Part shown: positions 12,328 to 25,700 of the stretch, piece after piece
Layout: every line of letters starts with the position of its first letter
Position numbering within the stretch: position 1 is the first letter of the stretch
Assembly: GCA_034008185.1 (NCBI GenBank)
Contig: CM067086.1
Location: forward strand, 17,955,507 to 18,019,506
Length of the DNA stretch: 64,000 bases
Origin: Gorsachius magnificus
Lineage: Eukaryota; Chordata; Aves; Pelecaniformes; Ardeidae
Direction: 5' to 3'
The notes under the pieces: generated by a model
The model's database searches: none
What the model was told of the DNA's origin: nothing
Seen by the model: the letters and a program-made list of their open reading frames with translations, nothing else
Program-made: the position numbers and the translations under genes

Positions 12328-12339
12328 GCGCCCCCTCCC

Positions 12340-12360
12340 TTCAGCACCGCGGACAGCGCC
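12340..12360 (+). promoter_or_regulatory. RE1/NRSE (REST binding site), copy 2
   Basis: An identical second RE1, 33 bases from the first (start to start), with the same halves TTCAGCACC and GGACAGCGCC. It is the second unit of a 33-bp tandem duplication. Both copies face the same way and sit on roughly the same helical face (33 bases is about three turns). Confidence 0.88.
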
Positions 12361-15300
12361 GCGCCCACTCCGCGCCGCGGGGGCGGCCCGCGCTCCCCAG
12401 CCCACGGGGGCCGCGCCCCCGCCTCCCGCCCGCGGCCGCGGGGAAGGGCCCGCGCAAAAGCGGCCTCCTGGGGGCCCATCCTCGCCCCCCTCGCCGGAGC
12501 CAGCTCGAGGCGCTCGTCGGGGCGAGGGTCGCCGATCCATTCGTGCGGTTCGTGCGGAGCAAGGACACAGCCTTGGCGCAGTCGGTCGCACTTCGGGGGA
12601 AACAGGGCCTTAACTGCAAATAACACTGCTCTTGCTATAAATAGGTAACATCTATTCTGAAGGTATATTTATCTCTATACGCATATTTGCTCTCACTGCT
12701 TATTTTATATCATGTTAGGCATCCATTAGTGGCCGCTTTCTCGTAAGCATTTAATTTTCCCCATCTCTTTTGTGTCTTCTGCTTTCATGCCTGTGTAGGC
12801 CAGCGTAACATTCAGACTTGATCTGTGGTGTTTACAGCACTGGGATGAGCTGGGCACATTCTGAACAGAATTCTTTTTCTCTCCAGAATCTACTAGTGAT
12901 TTTCTGACTTTAATCACTTTCAAGTAAATTGAAGATGCAAAACGCAGTGCTTCTTTCTAAGTCATAACCGTTATATTTCTCTTAGGCCTCATGTTAATCT
13001 TACAGTTTCTGTAGATTTTTTAATTTTTATATATATATATACACATATATAAAACTTGTGCTCAGAACAACTCCTTCTAAAATTATTAAGCTCCGTCACT
13101 CACCTAGTTGATGACAAAATGTAAATGGTGTATTTTAAAAGTAAGATTCCCTGTGAAGACGTGTGTTGTAGTTCCACTATCCTAAAAGCAAGTGCTCTTT
13201 GGATTTATATAAATATTTTTTTCTGCTGTTGCCCTCTGGTGGAGGGTTAATGAAGTTTTACAGCAGCAATGCACGTTTATACAAGAAAGACTGATTATTT
13301 TAATATTGAAATTCCCATAATGACTAATCCACGTAGAATTTCAGTATTTCCTTTCAAAATTGTAAAAGAACTACAAAGCACTAGGAGTAGAAAATAAAGG
13401 AAAACTATATGCAATCGAAATGTTGCTAATTAGCTTCATAACAACGTAGCTGATTTCTAAATCCTGGTAGGTACGGAATGTTGTTTTCAGCATAGGCTTC
13501 AGTGCAGCATCTTCACTACCATTACGCTGCCGGAGGGATTTTTCCCAGCCCATGCAAAGCTGCACAGTTATGTAAGCAAGTCTTCCCAGGCTTTCATGGC
13601 TCCAGTGTGCCATTGCAGATGCTCAAAGGAAACCCGTCTTAAAAGATTTTTCCGAGGGGCAGCAGGAACAGGAAATTGTTTAGCAGGGATGGAATGGGAT
13701 TGGATTCCGTAATGCAAGCATTTCAGAAAAGTACTGAGCAGTTTTCCGAGCTGGAGTTTGAGAGTGTAAATTCTGTGGGGCAAGGGTGCTTTGTTTATTT
13801 TTACACAATGTACAAGGCGCTCTGGCCCTTTTTTAAGAAAGCTCAGCACTGGCGTGTTTTTGTTGCTATGGGTACTAAGTAGCAGCAATAATTGTTAGTA
13901 AAATAACAGAATTTAATAAGTAAATGATGACTGATTTGGGAAAGAGAAATAATTTATCATATCACATGAAAATGAATTTAAAAGCCAGATGAGACATTCC
14001 TGGGCGTAGACTCTTACTAGAGGAGAATTAGTTGGCCCTTAACTGGATAAAATACACAAAATAGCAAACAACCCTGGTAGAGCAAAATGCTGTAGTGACT
14101 AGGCTTCTGCTGTAGCCACCTGAAGTACAAATTTTATGTCTATCACATGTTACTTCCGGGTGTTAATGAGTCACATCCTGATCCGGCTCAGCTGTTTTCA
14201 TTTCACATGAGGCACTAATAAAAGCAATAGAAAGCTGATGTCATTAGTGTTATAAAATATGTACGGACTTGCCAGCTTTTTAAACATTATATGTTAGGTG
14301 TTTAACCTTGGTAGAATAAGCCATTTCTAGAAGAACCAACACAGAGCACTAATATATGTTATCAAAATTGTTATCAATAATTATTTCTGTAATGAATAGC
14401 TGTCACAGACAGGCTCCTTTCACAAAAGGCCTAACTCAAACTCCAGTGAAATCACCGTGAGTTCTTTCCACTGGTAACAGTGGCAGGTGAAACAGGACAT
14501 TATGCAGAAAGTTCTAGTCCAGGTATCACTACTAAATGTTCATGTATTGACCAGAAGGAAAGATGTTCAGTCAAAAGTCACCCTGTAAAAAATGCAGTTC
14601 TGAAAAAGCTCTAAGAATATCTGTGGGATGATATGACGTGGTGCAGGAGGCTGCAGATGCCTGCATTTTTTTCACAGAGAACAGAAAGCTTATTGTTTAA
14701 TCCTGAAATCTTGTAATTAAATACAATTCTCTTCAACTGATAAGATTTTCTTTTTCTTTTGCTTGTGTGAAGGCTGAAGGATTCAGTCCTTACCTGCCCT
14801 TTTGTTTCCATAAATAGTTCCTTTTTATAAGTTTCTGACTGAGCTATTTCAACAAGTTAATTGAAAGAGATGAAGAATCACAGATGTGGTTCTTAGCTCG
14901 ATGTTTCTTACTGCTAGATATCTAACCTCAAAATTTTCTGCAGTAACCCTCAGAATAATGTCCAAATATAGTCTAATCCTTTTAGAGGACTACAAAGGAA
15001 ACAGCAATATACATTTCTCTTCTCTAAGTTTTAGTCTTGCTGAAGCAAACTGTACCCTAAGCTAAAATTTTCATTGGTGATTTAAAAATACAAATTCTTT
15101 AAATTCAGTTTTTGACCTTATCTTTGCTGCTGATACACTGCAATATGGATCTGCTCTTTCCCAAGTGTTATGCAGAGCTTATAAATGAATATGTATTTCA
15201 TGATCCATTTTGAAAAGTAATCGTATAAATGTGTAACTTCTAATTCATATGATCACATGGATAAAATCCAAGAGATTTTTTTTTCCCCATCTACTCAAAG

Positions 15301-16704
15301 GTGACAAAATACCGATCTTAATGATACAGTATCATCTTCAGAAATAAAATACGCGCTTAAAATCTTTGTTACGCCATTAAATGCATGTCTGTAATACAGA
15401 GTCATTTGGGACTGAGGATAGCACAAACATGCCTCAAAAATTATGATCTAATTCTCACTCCTGATTTATGGTAGCCACCCATTGAATCCACAGAGTTTCT
15501 TCCTGTTTCTTCCTGATCTGTGTCGCTTACATGTTGAATGACGTTTTAATTTCTGGAACCATGGGATGGATTGGTAATGAATATGCTATAAAACAAACAT
15601 GGCAAAAATTGAACTGTCGGGTCAGATCTTTCTCAATTTGTGTCCCAAAGAGCTTGAGCTGAAACACGCTAAAGAATGCATGCGTCTGGGCAGAACACAC
15701 ACATTCACACGGAAGGTCACTCTCAACCAGCTCATGCTTCTTGGAAATAGAAATCTGGAACTTTGAGCCCAGACCACAGGGACAAACAGAAAAATCCAGC
15801 AGGAAGCTGGCCGGAGAGGCAAAATAAACTGTGACTGTGGCTTTTGTCAAGCAAAGTTGCGTAGCTTTTCCACAACTTCAGTTAAGTGTGATATACGACA
15901 GCTTAGAGCTTGTAAATTGGGCTACTCTCGTTCAGATGCCTCCATTCAGTTGCTAGAACATGATTACATTGCTTTGCCAATAGCCCAATAAGCACAAAAA
16001 ATTATACATAACAGAGAACAGAGTTTGCATGCTCACTTTCCGGGGTGATTCCTGGTTTTAGGTTGAACTGGAGGTCATTTGCCCAGAAATCTCTGCACTA
16101 ACCTAGGCGATGAAATACTCTAATGACTTGCTACAAACCCCAGTATTTGGGAAGTTGCTATTGCTCTCTGGGAAGGTAACAACAGCCATTTAAAAAAAAA
16201 AAAAAGGCATAAAAGTATCTGAAGGCTGCACTTTTTTGTATTAAGGAATAGCTTGTTTTTAAGCATGTAAACTCCTAGTGTTAACTCCAATGGCAATGCC
16301 TAATGTTCATTTAATCCACGGTGGTTTTGGCTCGCATACCAGGGCAGGTTCATTACCGTGTTGAAGCTGTTGCTTCAGCCCTCTGGTGGTAAAAGCCATT
16401 AAGGCACTAGAAGTGCAGTCAATTTTTATGTTCTACTAGTACAGTGGATTTCACTGTGGAAAAAACCCAAACCAACCGGTAGGTGATTTGCAGTTACCAT
16501 ATATGACTACTCCATGGCTGGAAATTTTCACATGACATTTCATAAAGATGTATTTATTTCCTCTGTCCTCCCTTTCCTGTCTAAAATCTAGTTTGTTTTT
16601 AATATTAGCAAGTAGATTAAAAAAAATAAGTAAATAAAAATCCACTCAATGGCAAATGCCTTTTAAATCACAAAAGCAATGATATTCATATTAAAAATAT
16701 TCTC

Positions 16705-16721
16705 TTTTTTTTTTTTTTTTT
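16705..16721. repeat. T homopolymer (17)
   Basis: A run of 17 T on the plus strand in the intergenic region. No flanking target-site duplication or retrotransposon body was seen, so it is taken as a simple run. Confidence 0.9.
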
Positions 16722-19700
16722 GGTATATCTGTGGAGAAATTTGATAGAATCTGATATATTTATCTTGAAAGTAAATGGGGGCGCTTATCTGCTTCCCAGA
16801 TATTACAGGAACATCTGTTTCTTTGAATTCCTGTACTGCTCCATGAGTTAAATGAGAAGGATCCCAAAGGACCTCAAGCCATCTGTCATGTTACACAGAC
16901 AGAAATGCACCTAGCTCTGGGGGTGAGCCGGAGTGGCAATTCTCTTAGTAGACAAGAAAGCTACGCAACACTTGGTGAGTGGGATGTAATTACCCACAAT
17001 GAAATTTAGCCAAGGATTGCAGCGTATTTTTTCCTATCTTTTATTAATATGATGGTTGATGACCTTTTATATCATTCATCTGTCATTATTTTATTGTTCC
17101 ATGCTGTCCATTGCTGGACTATTTAACAACTTAGGCAAGGCTTTTATACAAGAGTCAGTTTGGTCTTTGTGATTCTCAAGTCTCTTTTCATCACATGAAA
17201 AACCTTGAGGGAAATGCACACATTGAGGACTGTATTACAGTGCCTTTTTATTGCTAGAATTAGAAAATCAGAACCAGATTTTCTAAGGCTGCAGTAGTCC
17301 TTTCTTTTTTGTTGACTTGTCTCTTAACATTATTTTAAAATGTATTAAGAGAAGTTTGGGGAGGAATTTCTGTTGATCACCGGCCACACTGATTTGAACA
17401 GGGCTTAAATCTATTACAGACAATCATTTGCTAGGAGAATTGCTAAAGAGATACCAAAGGTAACTTCAGATACATCACTTGATCAGGAAACTATTCCTGG
17501 TGGGGAAAAACAACTCAACACAACTCATAGTAGATATGTGGAAAATAGTTGTTCTTAGTACAACAGGGAACTGACATCTGAGTTTGCGGGCAGACTCTTG
17601 GACTACAGTGTTGCGTCTGGGATTGGTATTACAGTCTGAATTTGTCACTCATTTTTTCCATGCCTCAGGTTTTTTCGTTATGAAAGAGGGAGAATAATCC
17701 TTCTTTAGGACAAATATTGATTGGTCAATAGACTAAATTATACCAAAATACATAAAATGCTGTGTAAGAAGAATGAATGGAGATTCTATTACATGTAAAG
17801 TGGTTTCTCTATGGAGAAACACATACATAAAACTGTAATTAGTAATCTATATCCACAAAGCAGAATTTGCTAGTGATGCAGCCAGCCAATGCATTTCGCC
17901 TTCACCACTCATCTCTGCCAGAACAGGTTCCAGAGGTCTCAGGACACTTGCGCATTTTCAACTGCTATACCATAGCTTTTCTGTGTCGAAGCATATTGAC
18001 ACAGTGTGTATAACTGTAGCAAAGAATAAATAAGGAGGAAGCGTGTGCCCTTATCTGATGTTTGGGGTTAGTGGAGTCAGTAGAAAGTGGTCCTCATGCC
18101 TTCCCAAGAAAGAGCTGTGTTTTTCACTGAAGGAGGCTTCCACTCATCCCATATTTCCTTCTTTAGTTTTCTTGGCAAGCTGACAACCATCACATGAATT
18201 CAAGACTGAACGTAACCACATTTAATCTCTTAAATTTCCTTGGAATCAGCCAGATAGAATTGTCTTTAATCTGGATCCAAAATAGGAAAATAAGGAATTG
18301 AGGTGGGGAGGGGGGGGGGTGGGTTCTTATGTCATATGTTTGCATCTGCATCAGATAACACTAATCCAAGCTAGCAATGCCAGCATATCCTCAAATGACT
18401 AGTATTTTAATCAAAAGCCTCCCATCATTTTATTTATAACATAAAATCTAATATTGCTTGTTCCATGAGCATCAGAATGAATGCATCTGGCTCCCCGAGG
18501 CTTCCTGTCTTCCGTAACCCAGTCTTCTACTACCCCCTCCTCACACCAGGCCCTGGTCAGGATCTACAAGAACCCCAGTTCTCCCCTGCATGTGCCCTAA
18601 TGCTTTCCTGTCAGCATCCTTAGTTCCGGTCATGTCATCAGCACGCCTTTTGCCTCGCCCTCATCGTCTCTCTTTTATTTTTTCTTTACAAAACTGCTTT
18701 TGGTAAACTATTTTTCTGAAAATTGTAGGGAACTTTTAAGTCTGTCACTTTGAAGTTTCTGGCAAATTTGACTGAATTAGCTTCAGAAGTGATTATGAAG
18801 GGGAAGGGACATGGACACACACAAGGTGTAAGCCTTGTTTCATTAGAAAACTGGACTGAAACAATCAGTGTTAGATGTTGGTTTTGTTCATCTCATGTTT
18901 CATTAATAGCAGAAGTTATCTTTGATATTTATCTTTTGAGAAACAATTCCTCTGCTTTCTATAAAACACAAAGGTCTCACCTCTTTTATGCAATAAATTC
19001 TTAAGAAGTGCTAGATACCTTCTCTGAAGAACATGTCCATGGGTTTGAAGGCAGAAAGGTCCAAATGTTCTTTTTCTTACCACAAGATACAAAGGCAAAC
19101 CAAAGACTGTAAAAGGTTTTGAGGGAATCTGAGCACAGAAGTGCTATTCCTGTTGGTCTGTGGAATACATAAGATGTTCCTCATCCCCTGGAAACATTAA
19201 AGCAGCACATAATTCAAGATGACAGGAAAACCTCTGCTAATGAGCTCAGTGGTGATTACATTGTGTTCCACAGGGCAGGGGGGGAAGACCAGGGTATCAC
19301 ATAGCTCACTTTAAGCCAAAGCACCTGACCCACCCATTTCAAAATGTCTGTGATCTCTAAATGTAACTAAAAATATCAAGTTCTCAGTTCAGTTCCCTTT
19401 TCTAAAAGTCACAGGGAACACCCTCAAGCTTAGGCTTCATGCGCATTTCACTTTATAATCTGGTGTTTAAGAGTAAATATTTTATATCTTTTTTTTTTTT
19501 CTTATTGTTTGTTATAAATAAATCATCACAGAGTTGGTGGATTAATTACTTGATTCTCCTAAAGGAAGCTGTGGCTCTAAATGCTTTGTGTTGTGCCCCG
19601 GGGTAATACTGGCTTTGACAGCTACACTACTGTGGCACTGCTCTGGCGTGATTAGGCTCTACAGACACAAACTGAAATGGGTAGAGTGCTTCTGGACCCT

Positions 19701-22700
19701 TATTTGGCACCTTAATTTCATAGAGAGCTATACCAGGTTAAGGACAGGCACATCCACACATTGAAGAGCATGGTCCTGATTTACTTCCAAGTCTGTCCTT
19801 CCTTCCCAGGTTCCTCTGGATATAGTTAACCAGGAGTTCAGATGTTTCAAGGAGTCTCTGGCTTATTCATTTCCATCTGGGTCAAACTGAGCTCATCAAT
19901 TCTTGTGTGACTCAGCCTTTGTGTGACCAGTTCTGATGTCTTTAGCTATTCCAGGGCTTCTGCCACAGGGGACGTGAATTTTAGTTACATATTTAGTGGT
20001 CTATTACAAGACTTGGAAGTTCAAACAGTTCAAAAGTCTTATGTTCAACCTGCGTCCCTTACCAGGCTCAGGGTTTGCTTGTCTGTCTCTTCAGTTGGCA
20101 TTTTCACTGTGAAAGCCAGGACAAGCTTTCCTGTCTTTTGGTTCTCAGACCAACAGTCTTCAGCTTAACAGCTGACATCTACTGGGCCTTCACCATGGAC
20201 TTTTACTGCCTTATGTCTGATTATTACAACTCATTCTGACCTTGAGGCACTTTCTGGCTCCTCTTGTGGCAAAGATTTTCTGGCTGCTTCCCTTTTCTAC
20301 CCAAAGGGCAATGTTTTATGGGCAGTTCTTAAGTGGCTTTGTGTCTCACAGCTGCAGCAGTGATCGGTATTACCATTAGTGCTATCTCTGTATGCTCTGG
20401 TGTATGATCTATGAATCCCACTCTGTTTGCCAAAGCCAAATACTGAAGTGTATAGAAAGCTCTTATAAGGCAGTGCTACTTATTCTCTCTTTTAGTGCTA
20501 CAGAAACTTCTCAATCCATTAGAAAATAACAATTTAAGGGGGGAAAAAGACAAATGTCAAAGGCTCTGCTTGGGCCGTATGCCTACCTAACTCAACAGGA
20601 GGCATGTTGCTGCAGAGTATCAGGAAAGGAATTCAGGGTTTGGCCTTTTGTATGGAACTGACTTTAACATGCACATTGCATTTCACCAGTGGTCTATCTT
20701 TAGCTGAGGACGCTTCCATACACAGTTCCACATCCCCTATGCTCTCCTTTCAGAAGTGATGCCAGTTCCTCAAAAACTGTCTTACCGTTCAGTTGTTCTA
20801 AAGCCCTGTTGAGGAATGGGTATTTCTTAGATTTTAAGCCTCCTTTATCCATACAAAATATGCATTACGCTACAGCCAAGCAAAGATCAAGACTGAGATG
20901 TGTGTAAATATGTAAGAAAAGGTAGGCTACGAGCACAGTTCTATTGCTGTTTGCCAGATGTCCTGAGATCACACCCTGGGGGCTGCAGCTAGGTAATTAA
21001 TTTCTGCAACACATAACTTGTTAAATTTAGCTGTTTGTTTTCTTGTTCTCTCTCACTTAATATTTTCCTACAGTTCCAAACTGTAGGTCTTACTTTGTAT
21101 ATAACTCCAATAAAATCACTGGGGCTATTTCCAGAACAAAGGATCTAAATTTTCTTACAGTGATCTGAATCATGCCATATGTTTTCTGTGCAGATCATTT
21201 TTTTCCCCTTACCATGACAGACTGACTTTTAACTCAGTAAGGAAGGTTCTAGTTGTACCTATTTGTGTTTTGCTTTATTTTGTTTTGTGTTGGAGTGATG
21301 CATGTGTCCAGTAATTGGTTTTAGACAGCCAATTCATTCACACCTAACATGTTGTTATGTATTCTTCTTTTTCTGTACACCTTGTGCTTTCTGAAGGGCT
21401 GAACACCTCAGAGGCATTACGAAGGTTAACCTTTGTGGCCTTTGGAACAACAGGGTTTATGTTTTTTGACTTTCTGTTAGGAATAATCATATAGTAATCA
21501 AAGCTCTGAAATAACTACGTATGTCCTAACTGAATGGCTGGAAGGCAAGTAGTCCCTAAAAATCTATTCTGTCAGTCACATCTTCTTCACTTCCAAATTC
21601 TCCTTTACCATGAGGCCCCCATGGCTCATGGAAACACCTTTCCCTGGAGGTATCTTATCTTTAATAAAAATCTCCACTGAATCCATGAGTTCAATCAGTC
21701 TTGTATTACTGAGTCACTCCTGGCGAATTGAGTTGGTCTTCTGCTCTCACAGACAAATTTACTTGGCAGGCTGCCCATTTCTTTCTATTTATGACAAGAA
21801 TATTAATCACCCTCTGAATGGTGCGTGCTCCATCATCACTGCACATCATAAATCATTGAGAGGTACTTTCGCATCTGGTTAACATTATACCTAAGGGCTT
21901 CGCACAGCGCACACTTTCCCGGTCTACATGGGCATCTTTCCTTTGCTCATGTCTTGCACCTTGACTAGTATTCTCCAAAAGGCTTCATAAATCGATTGCT
22001 TGTCTTTCAAAAGCTGCCCTATACTCCCCAGCATTTCTAATAGACTTCAAAATGATCCTCATCAATCCTTCTTCACTAAAAGTGTGGGTGACCAATCATA
22101 CAGCCTGAAGGAGATGGGAAAATACGACCAGTGAGGGAAAGAGAGAGCGGGATTCTCTCCTAAGTCCATGGGGAGCACGAGGGAGGTCAGATAGTGTAAA
22201 AAACAGCCCAAATTTCTCTACTCAAATTCAGTCTCAAGGAATATGACCTCAAATACAACAGGAGTTTCTCACGAGTGCTAGCATTTTTGCAGGAAATCTC
22301 ACAATGATTCACGTTCTGGAATTGCTTTCCCATACCACAGGCAGGTTATCGGCCTGAAAGTAGACTATAACTAGGTCTTTTGTGGGGGGTGAAAGCGGTT
22401 TCTGTTTCACATGTATATTAGTTTTTTCCAAAATATTCTATGCCTCATCATCCCATGCCTCATCTACCCCATTCCCTGTAGTCAGGTAACAAGCAGTTTA
22501 CAGATCCAGTGGTTCCCAGCGTTTGAATGAATGTCTCCCTATCAGCAGAGGTGGGATGGTTAAACATACAGGGCAGCTGAATCGGTGCCTCCTCCAAGGT
22601 TTTTCTTAACTTAATCCTTGTTATTTCACAAAAGGTTAGAGGGACATAAATAGGAAAAGATCACCTTCAAAATTAAAATAATTCTGAACAGTTGATCATG

Positions 22701-25700
22701 TCACTAAACATTTGGGCTCAATTCTGATATCCTTAACAAATACTTGATCAAAGTGTAACTTCATTAGTTATTCTGCTAGTAGCTACTCCAAGAGAAATCA
22801 GGCTCAAATGTTCTTTGTTCTCTGTGCATCAGGAAGGAAGACTGAGTAAACTGAGCATGTGCGAGAACTTTTTTCTTCTTGATTACATTCAAATGCCTGT
22901 TACTTATCAGGGTTTTTATTTATGAATTGGCCTGAGATTAGTTCTCCAGCTCATATGAATAGGCTACTGGTCATATATAATCTGTCTGATACCATGGCCA
23001 CATGACAACCCACCCATGCAAGTAGCCAAAATGCAACTTGAATGTGGGAATTGGCAACTCAGTCTTGCAGAACAAGATGGAAGATCGACAATTGCAAGAA
23101 GTAGAACATTTTTTGCCTTTGATGGTAATAAAAATAATGAAAACGTCTGTTCTTAAGATTTTAAAATATTCCCAAAGGCATGCTTAACAACCATTTAGAA
23201 AATTTTGTATGATTTAAAGCTTTTTCAGTTTAAAAACGGTCCACATAGAAGTTTGTTTTTAATGAAAAATCCTATTTTAGAAAAATGGGGTTAACAACCA
23301 GGAAATAAAACTAAGGGAATCATTTCATTTGCCAAAAATGGTGGGTCAAAACAAGCTAACTCCTTTCACTGGCATTTTTAATAGTACATGGGGTGTATTA
23401 AAGCAATAAAAGAAATAAACAATCAAATCTTGATGAGGAGATCGGCTGTGAGTCTTCAAATGAAAATTTTGAAAGCATAATTTTTGTCAGGGTTTTAGTT
23501 TTTTTCTGCCAGCCCTGTTCACTGCCTACTATGTGTGCTTCATTCAAAACCACAGAATATTTGGGGTTGGAGATTGACAACTGCAGTGCCTAAAGCCATT
23601 TTGCGTGATCCCTGAAGCTGCCCAAATGAGTGGTCTTTAGAATATAAGCATGAGTGTCAGTGTGATTCCTACATATATGGTGTAATCCCATCTTGGGAAG
23701 TCGATGGGGTTTTGATATTGATTTCAATAGCAGAAAAGTTTTCGTTTCTTCAGCTAATATTGTGGGAGTTACACTGGTTACAGGGATGCCCTCTGTTGCT
23801 GACTTTTCTGAACTGTGCTGTTACAAAATGAGGAAGCTACTCTGAAAGCAACCTGTTCTCAAAAATCCCCACCAGCTAAGAAGCAGAAGTAAGGAATGAT
23901 GCAAGTATTTAGGCTGCATGCTGCCATCTTCAGAAACCATCCACCCACCCACTGGCTTTCCTGGCAGTGGGCCACCATGCTCTCAAAAAGATGCAAGTTT
24001 TTCTTTACAAGGGTTAAGGAAAAGAAAGGAAGGTAAAAATGATCAGGGTGGAATACCTTGTGGGATGCAAGAAGTGCAGAAGCCGAATGGGCAGTAACCG
24101 CAAGGCTAAGAAGAGGAGGAGCAAGAGGACGTCACCGTGACCACACAGTGATTGGCAGGACTAGGATGCAGCTTCGCTATAAAGCTTAGGGCTCGAAAAT
24201 AAACTGCATCACTTGGAGCATCCATACTGTGTATGCTGTATTTCCTTGAACTGCAGACGGTAGGGTGTCTGCGTGATCCTTCGGGTAATCTTAAAGTTGA
24301 TACAAGAACCAACAATACCTAAGTTTGGTGACTTGATTGCTGTTAAGGAAAGGAAAGGAGGGCTCCATTTGTCAGCATCCTGACGCTGCTGCGGTTAACA
24401 GTACCAAATGCCAATGATGGGCAGCAAGCAGCCAGAAACGGTGCAGCTCAAGGGGAGGGGGAGGTTGGAGAGGTGAAGCTGGAAACTACATAGATGCAAC
24501 AAATAGTGTCGTTGCTTGGACACGCCTGAGCACTGATGATGGAGGTGACTGGCATGCAGGTCAGGGTAGTCATGGTCCATATGGGGAGGCAAATCAGAAC
24601 CCACCGCTCTTTAACACCCTCAAGGATTTCAGTGGATGCATCAGGGCCAAATAGTGATCCACGCTCTGACATCTGACAAAGTAGATGGTACAGTAGTAGC
24701 AAACATGTTAAACAGTCCTGGGTATGTTGCAAAAACCATCTCAAAAGATACAGTGGAGCTGGCTCAAATGGCAGGCAATCAGAAAGGGAAGGGTTAGGAG
24801 CCACGTGGTTTCAGCTAACACCAGGCTGCAAGGGAAAATCGTGTTCTCTGAGTCAAGCATTTCCCCTGGAAGATGAAAACCCAGATAGCAGAGCTGTTCA
24901 GTCAGCCCCGCAGATGGGATGAAGAAAAAGTCCCTGGAAGGAGAGTACTGCGAACAGTGTCCAAGATGGTATCTGCATTGCCACAAAAATCTGTCTCTGT
25001 TTTCTGTCCAAATGCAGAGACATAAAGCACGATGTTTCCACTTTACGTGACAGACGTCTCCTCTCTGCACACAGCTAACATGAACATCCTGTGAGTGCCT
25101 GTGTCATTATTGCCAGTTCTGAGGAAAGATTTATGGTGGGACCATCTCCATTTTTTTAGGTGTTTGACATTTTACTAACAAATCACTATGCTCTGATCAA
25201 AGGCATTAAAACTGGCAGAAAAATTCCTACCTACTGCTTTGGATTGGCCCTATCAAAACACCTCCAGGCCCAGCTGCTGTTCCAGCACACTCTAAAAAGT
25301 GACAAGGAACACGTTCTTTGAAGACAATGATCCCATATCACTTGCTTTTCTTATGCTAAGTAATATCAAACCTTTTGCAGGATAAAGGTTTAATTATAAA
25401 GTTTCAGAGAATTTTGTGCATTTGTGTGTCAAATATACACCAAATAATTGGCATTTATTGCTGAATGAAGGAACCCACCAAGGTAGCCTAATAGGAATTT
25501 GTAATTGTTCTCTACACAAACAAAACTGAAGTTGCCTGCCTCAGCATTTGCCCCATCCTCATCAGTCACCCCGAGCTCTTTGGGAAAAGCACTTGCTCCT
25601 GTAGCTGTCTTTGTGCCCAGGAATGGGGCCCTGCAACAAAACATGCCTGAACAAATCACTGATGAGCAGCGGTGTGTGCGCGGGAGCCGGGGAGGCTGCT

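Larger units (their letters stand above)
12304..12369. repeat. 33-bp tandem duplication carrying the two RE1 sites
   Basis: Units 12304-12336 and 12337-12369 match at 32 of 33 bases; the only difference is near the end (GCGCCCCCT against GCGCCCACT). The unit comprises CCC, the 21-base RE1, and nine GC-rich bases. Confidence 0.96.
11652..12640 (-). promoter_or_regulatory. SLC17A6: SLC17A6 promoter and 5' leader, CpG island
   Basis: Directly upstream of the SLC17A6 ATG. It is very GC- and CpG-rich from about 11750 to 12610, with several GC boxes (GGGCGG type) and G runs, including ten G at 12026-12036. No convincing TATA box was seen at a sensible place on the minus strand, so an Sp1-type CpG-island promoter is inferred; the transcription start cannot be placed. 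Part of this region must be 5' UTR. Long overlapping frames on both strands (up to 292 codons) are compositional. The duplicated RE1 sites lie about 650-720 bp upstream of the ATG. Confidence 0.8.

Noticed and set aside
11731..12648. Long overlapping open frames on both strands (up to 292 codons) in the promoter island
   Set aside because: They overlap on both strands and in several frames, are rich in Arg, Pro, Ala and Gly as high-GC sequence dictates, and have no domain. Stops are rare because of composition.
12630..12650. TATAAATAG as a TATA box
   Set aside because: It is on the plus strand, opposite to SLC17A6, and no plus-strand gene follows; on the minus strand it is not in TATA orientation.
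23541..23575. Weak resemblance to a CR1 3' end (CACAGAATATTTGGGGTTGG)
   Set aside because: The match is short and interrupted, and the following bases do not continue the CR1 pattern.
24448..25070. Neighbouring minus-strand frames of 109-118 codons in the intergenic region
   Set aside because: No recognisable domain, no consistent frame between them, no splice or promoter context. Considered chance or decayed sequence.
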